A stretch of 64,000 nucleotides of DNA from contig CAMLLC010000008.1 in the NCBI GenBank assembly GCA_946480835.1, positions 23,125 to 87,124 on the forward strand, in the 5' to 3' direction. Made by a program: the position numbers and the translations under genes. The stretch is from Entomomonas sp945283395. Lineage in GTDB: Bacteria > Pseudomonadota > Gammaproteobacteria > Pseudomonadales > Pseudomonadaceae. Positions 63,632 through 64,000 of this stretch are shown in pieces. Each line of letters begins with the position of its first letter. The first letter of the stretch is position 1. The notes below the pieces were generated by a model. It saw nothing but the letters and a program-made list of their open reading frames with translations. It was not told the DNA's origin and did no database searches.

Positions 63632-64000
63632 ATGACAAAAGACATTCAATATTTAGCACAAGACTTAGCAGTTAATATCAAAATAGCAAAAAGGTCTCAA
63701 TGAATTGACTGCTATGTTTTAACAACTCACTATAGAGTCTGCCTTAAAGGCTGGTCTATGAGGGCATTTAGGTGTTGATAAAAATGACTAATCCTATTCA
63801 ACCAATCAGCGTAATAAGGACTGTCACCAAACAACTTAAAGCTATTTACATGCCTCTAGCGAGGAAAATGCGCGTACGACATGAGCGTTATTTAAAATAA
63901 GAGAGGAACGTCTAGCTAAAAGTTCAGATGATATTGAAAATCTACTTACTTGTGTGATTCATAGAGATCGTTTCAATCTGGCGATCTCTAAATCTAGCCT
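63632..64000 (+). pseudogene. Decayed IS256-family transposase, runs off the window
   Basis: The ATG at 63632 opens MTKDIQYLAQDLAVNIKIAK, then stops. After a frame change the sequence reads LNELTAMF, stop, QLTIESALKAGL, stop, GHLGVDKND, stop, SYSTNQRNKD. This matches the N-terminus of IS256-type transposases (LTxQxIExALxAELxxHLGY, then SxNxRNG). A later piece (IREERLAKSSDDIENLLTC) is less clear. At least three stops and a frameshift show it is dead. The end, and any terminal inverted repeat, lie outside the window. I find no inverted repeat before 63632. Confidence 0.6.

Noticed and set aside
1..64000. tRNA, rRNA and CRISPR arrays
   Set aside because: I scanned for T-arm patterns, rRNA-like sequence and regular spaced repeats and saw none; short tRNAs could still be missed by eye.

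Overview
The window is a dense, AT-rich stretch of a gammaproteobacterial chromosome. Its genes point to the family Pseudomonadaceae. It has a Pseudomonas-type Crc (nuclease residues lost) beside pyrE, an ErdR-like regulator, ColRS, a DeoR-type regulator directly before glmS, an ArsR-methyltransferase regulator before metK, and a Lon-like protease followed by a chagasin-type inhibitor lipoprotein (the arrangement I recall for PA0779/PA0778). The strong AT bias, phosphatidylcholine synthase and decaying genes would suit a host-associated relative such as Entomomonas. That placement is inference; no search was run.

Layout. 1-5.2 kb: 3' part of a Lon-like protease, icp, glmR-glmS. 5.2-5.7 kb: a decayed autotransporter-like gene. 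5.9-9.5 kb: the sulfate ABC transporter operon sbp-cysT-cysW-cysA (minus). 9.8-16.4 kb: a HugZ-like protein, metK with its regulator, a NUDIX hydrolase, a GIY-YIG protein, phosphatidylcholine synthase and an O-antigen-ligase/PglL-like protein. 16.6-22.2 kb: argC, a coiled-coil membrane protein, erpA, erdR, an EamA transporter, a DTW-domain gene split by one amber codon, and a coiled-coil protein. 22.2-26.1 kb: a degenerate TPP-riboswitch-like element, a 52-residue membrane protein, and the zinc system znuA / zur-znuC-znuB around a Zur box. 26.3-37.2 kb: an adhesin-E-like protein, nitroreductase, pyrE, crc, a pabB-pabC fusion, glnA behind a sigma-54/NtrC promoter, mnmC and yjjPB-like exporter genes. 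37.4-44.6 kb: acnB with a large leader hairpin, a secreted protein with a possible caspase-like His/Cys signature, an FkbM methyltransferase and a three-gene lipid cluster. 45-52.2 kb: an autotransporter, a small membrane protein with a frameshift-prone G run, and a split pqiA plus six-domain MCE cluster. 52.3-64 kb: waaA, speD, coq7, a HIT protein, colRS, trmL, an oxidoreductase/HxlR pair, clpB behind a sigma-32 promoter, an OsmC protein and a decayed IS256-type transposase running off the end.

Most of the window is housekeeping. Several regulatory circuits can be read directly: zinc (Zur box), nitrogen (NtrC/sigma-54 at glnA) and heat shock (sigma-32 at clpB). Many convergent gene pairs share perfect hairpin terminators. 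I see no tRNA, rRNA, CRISPR array, prophage or recognised defence island. The least explained items are the His/Cys secreted protein, the acnB leader hairpin, the alternative phospholipid cluster, the +1-frame extension of the small membrane protein, and the orphan riboswitch-like element.
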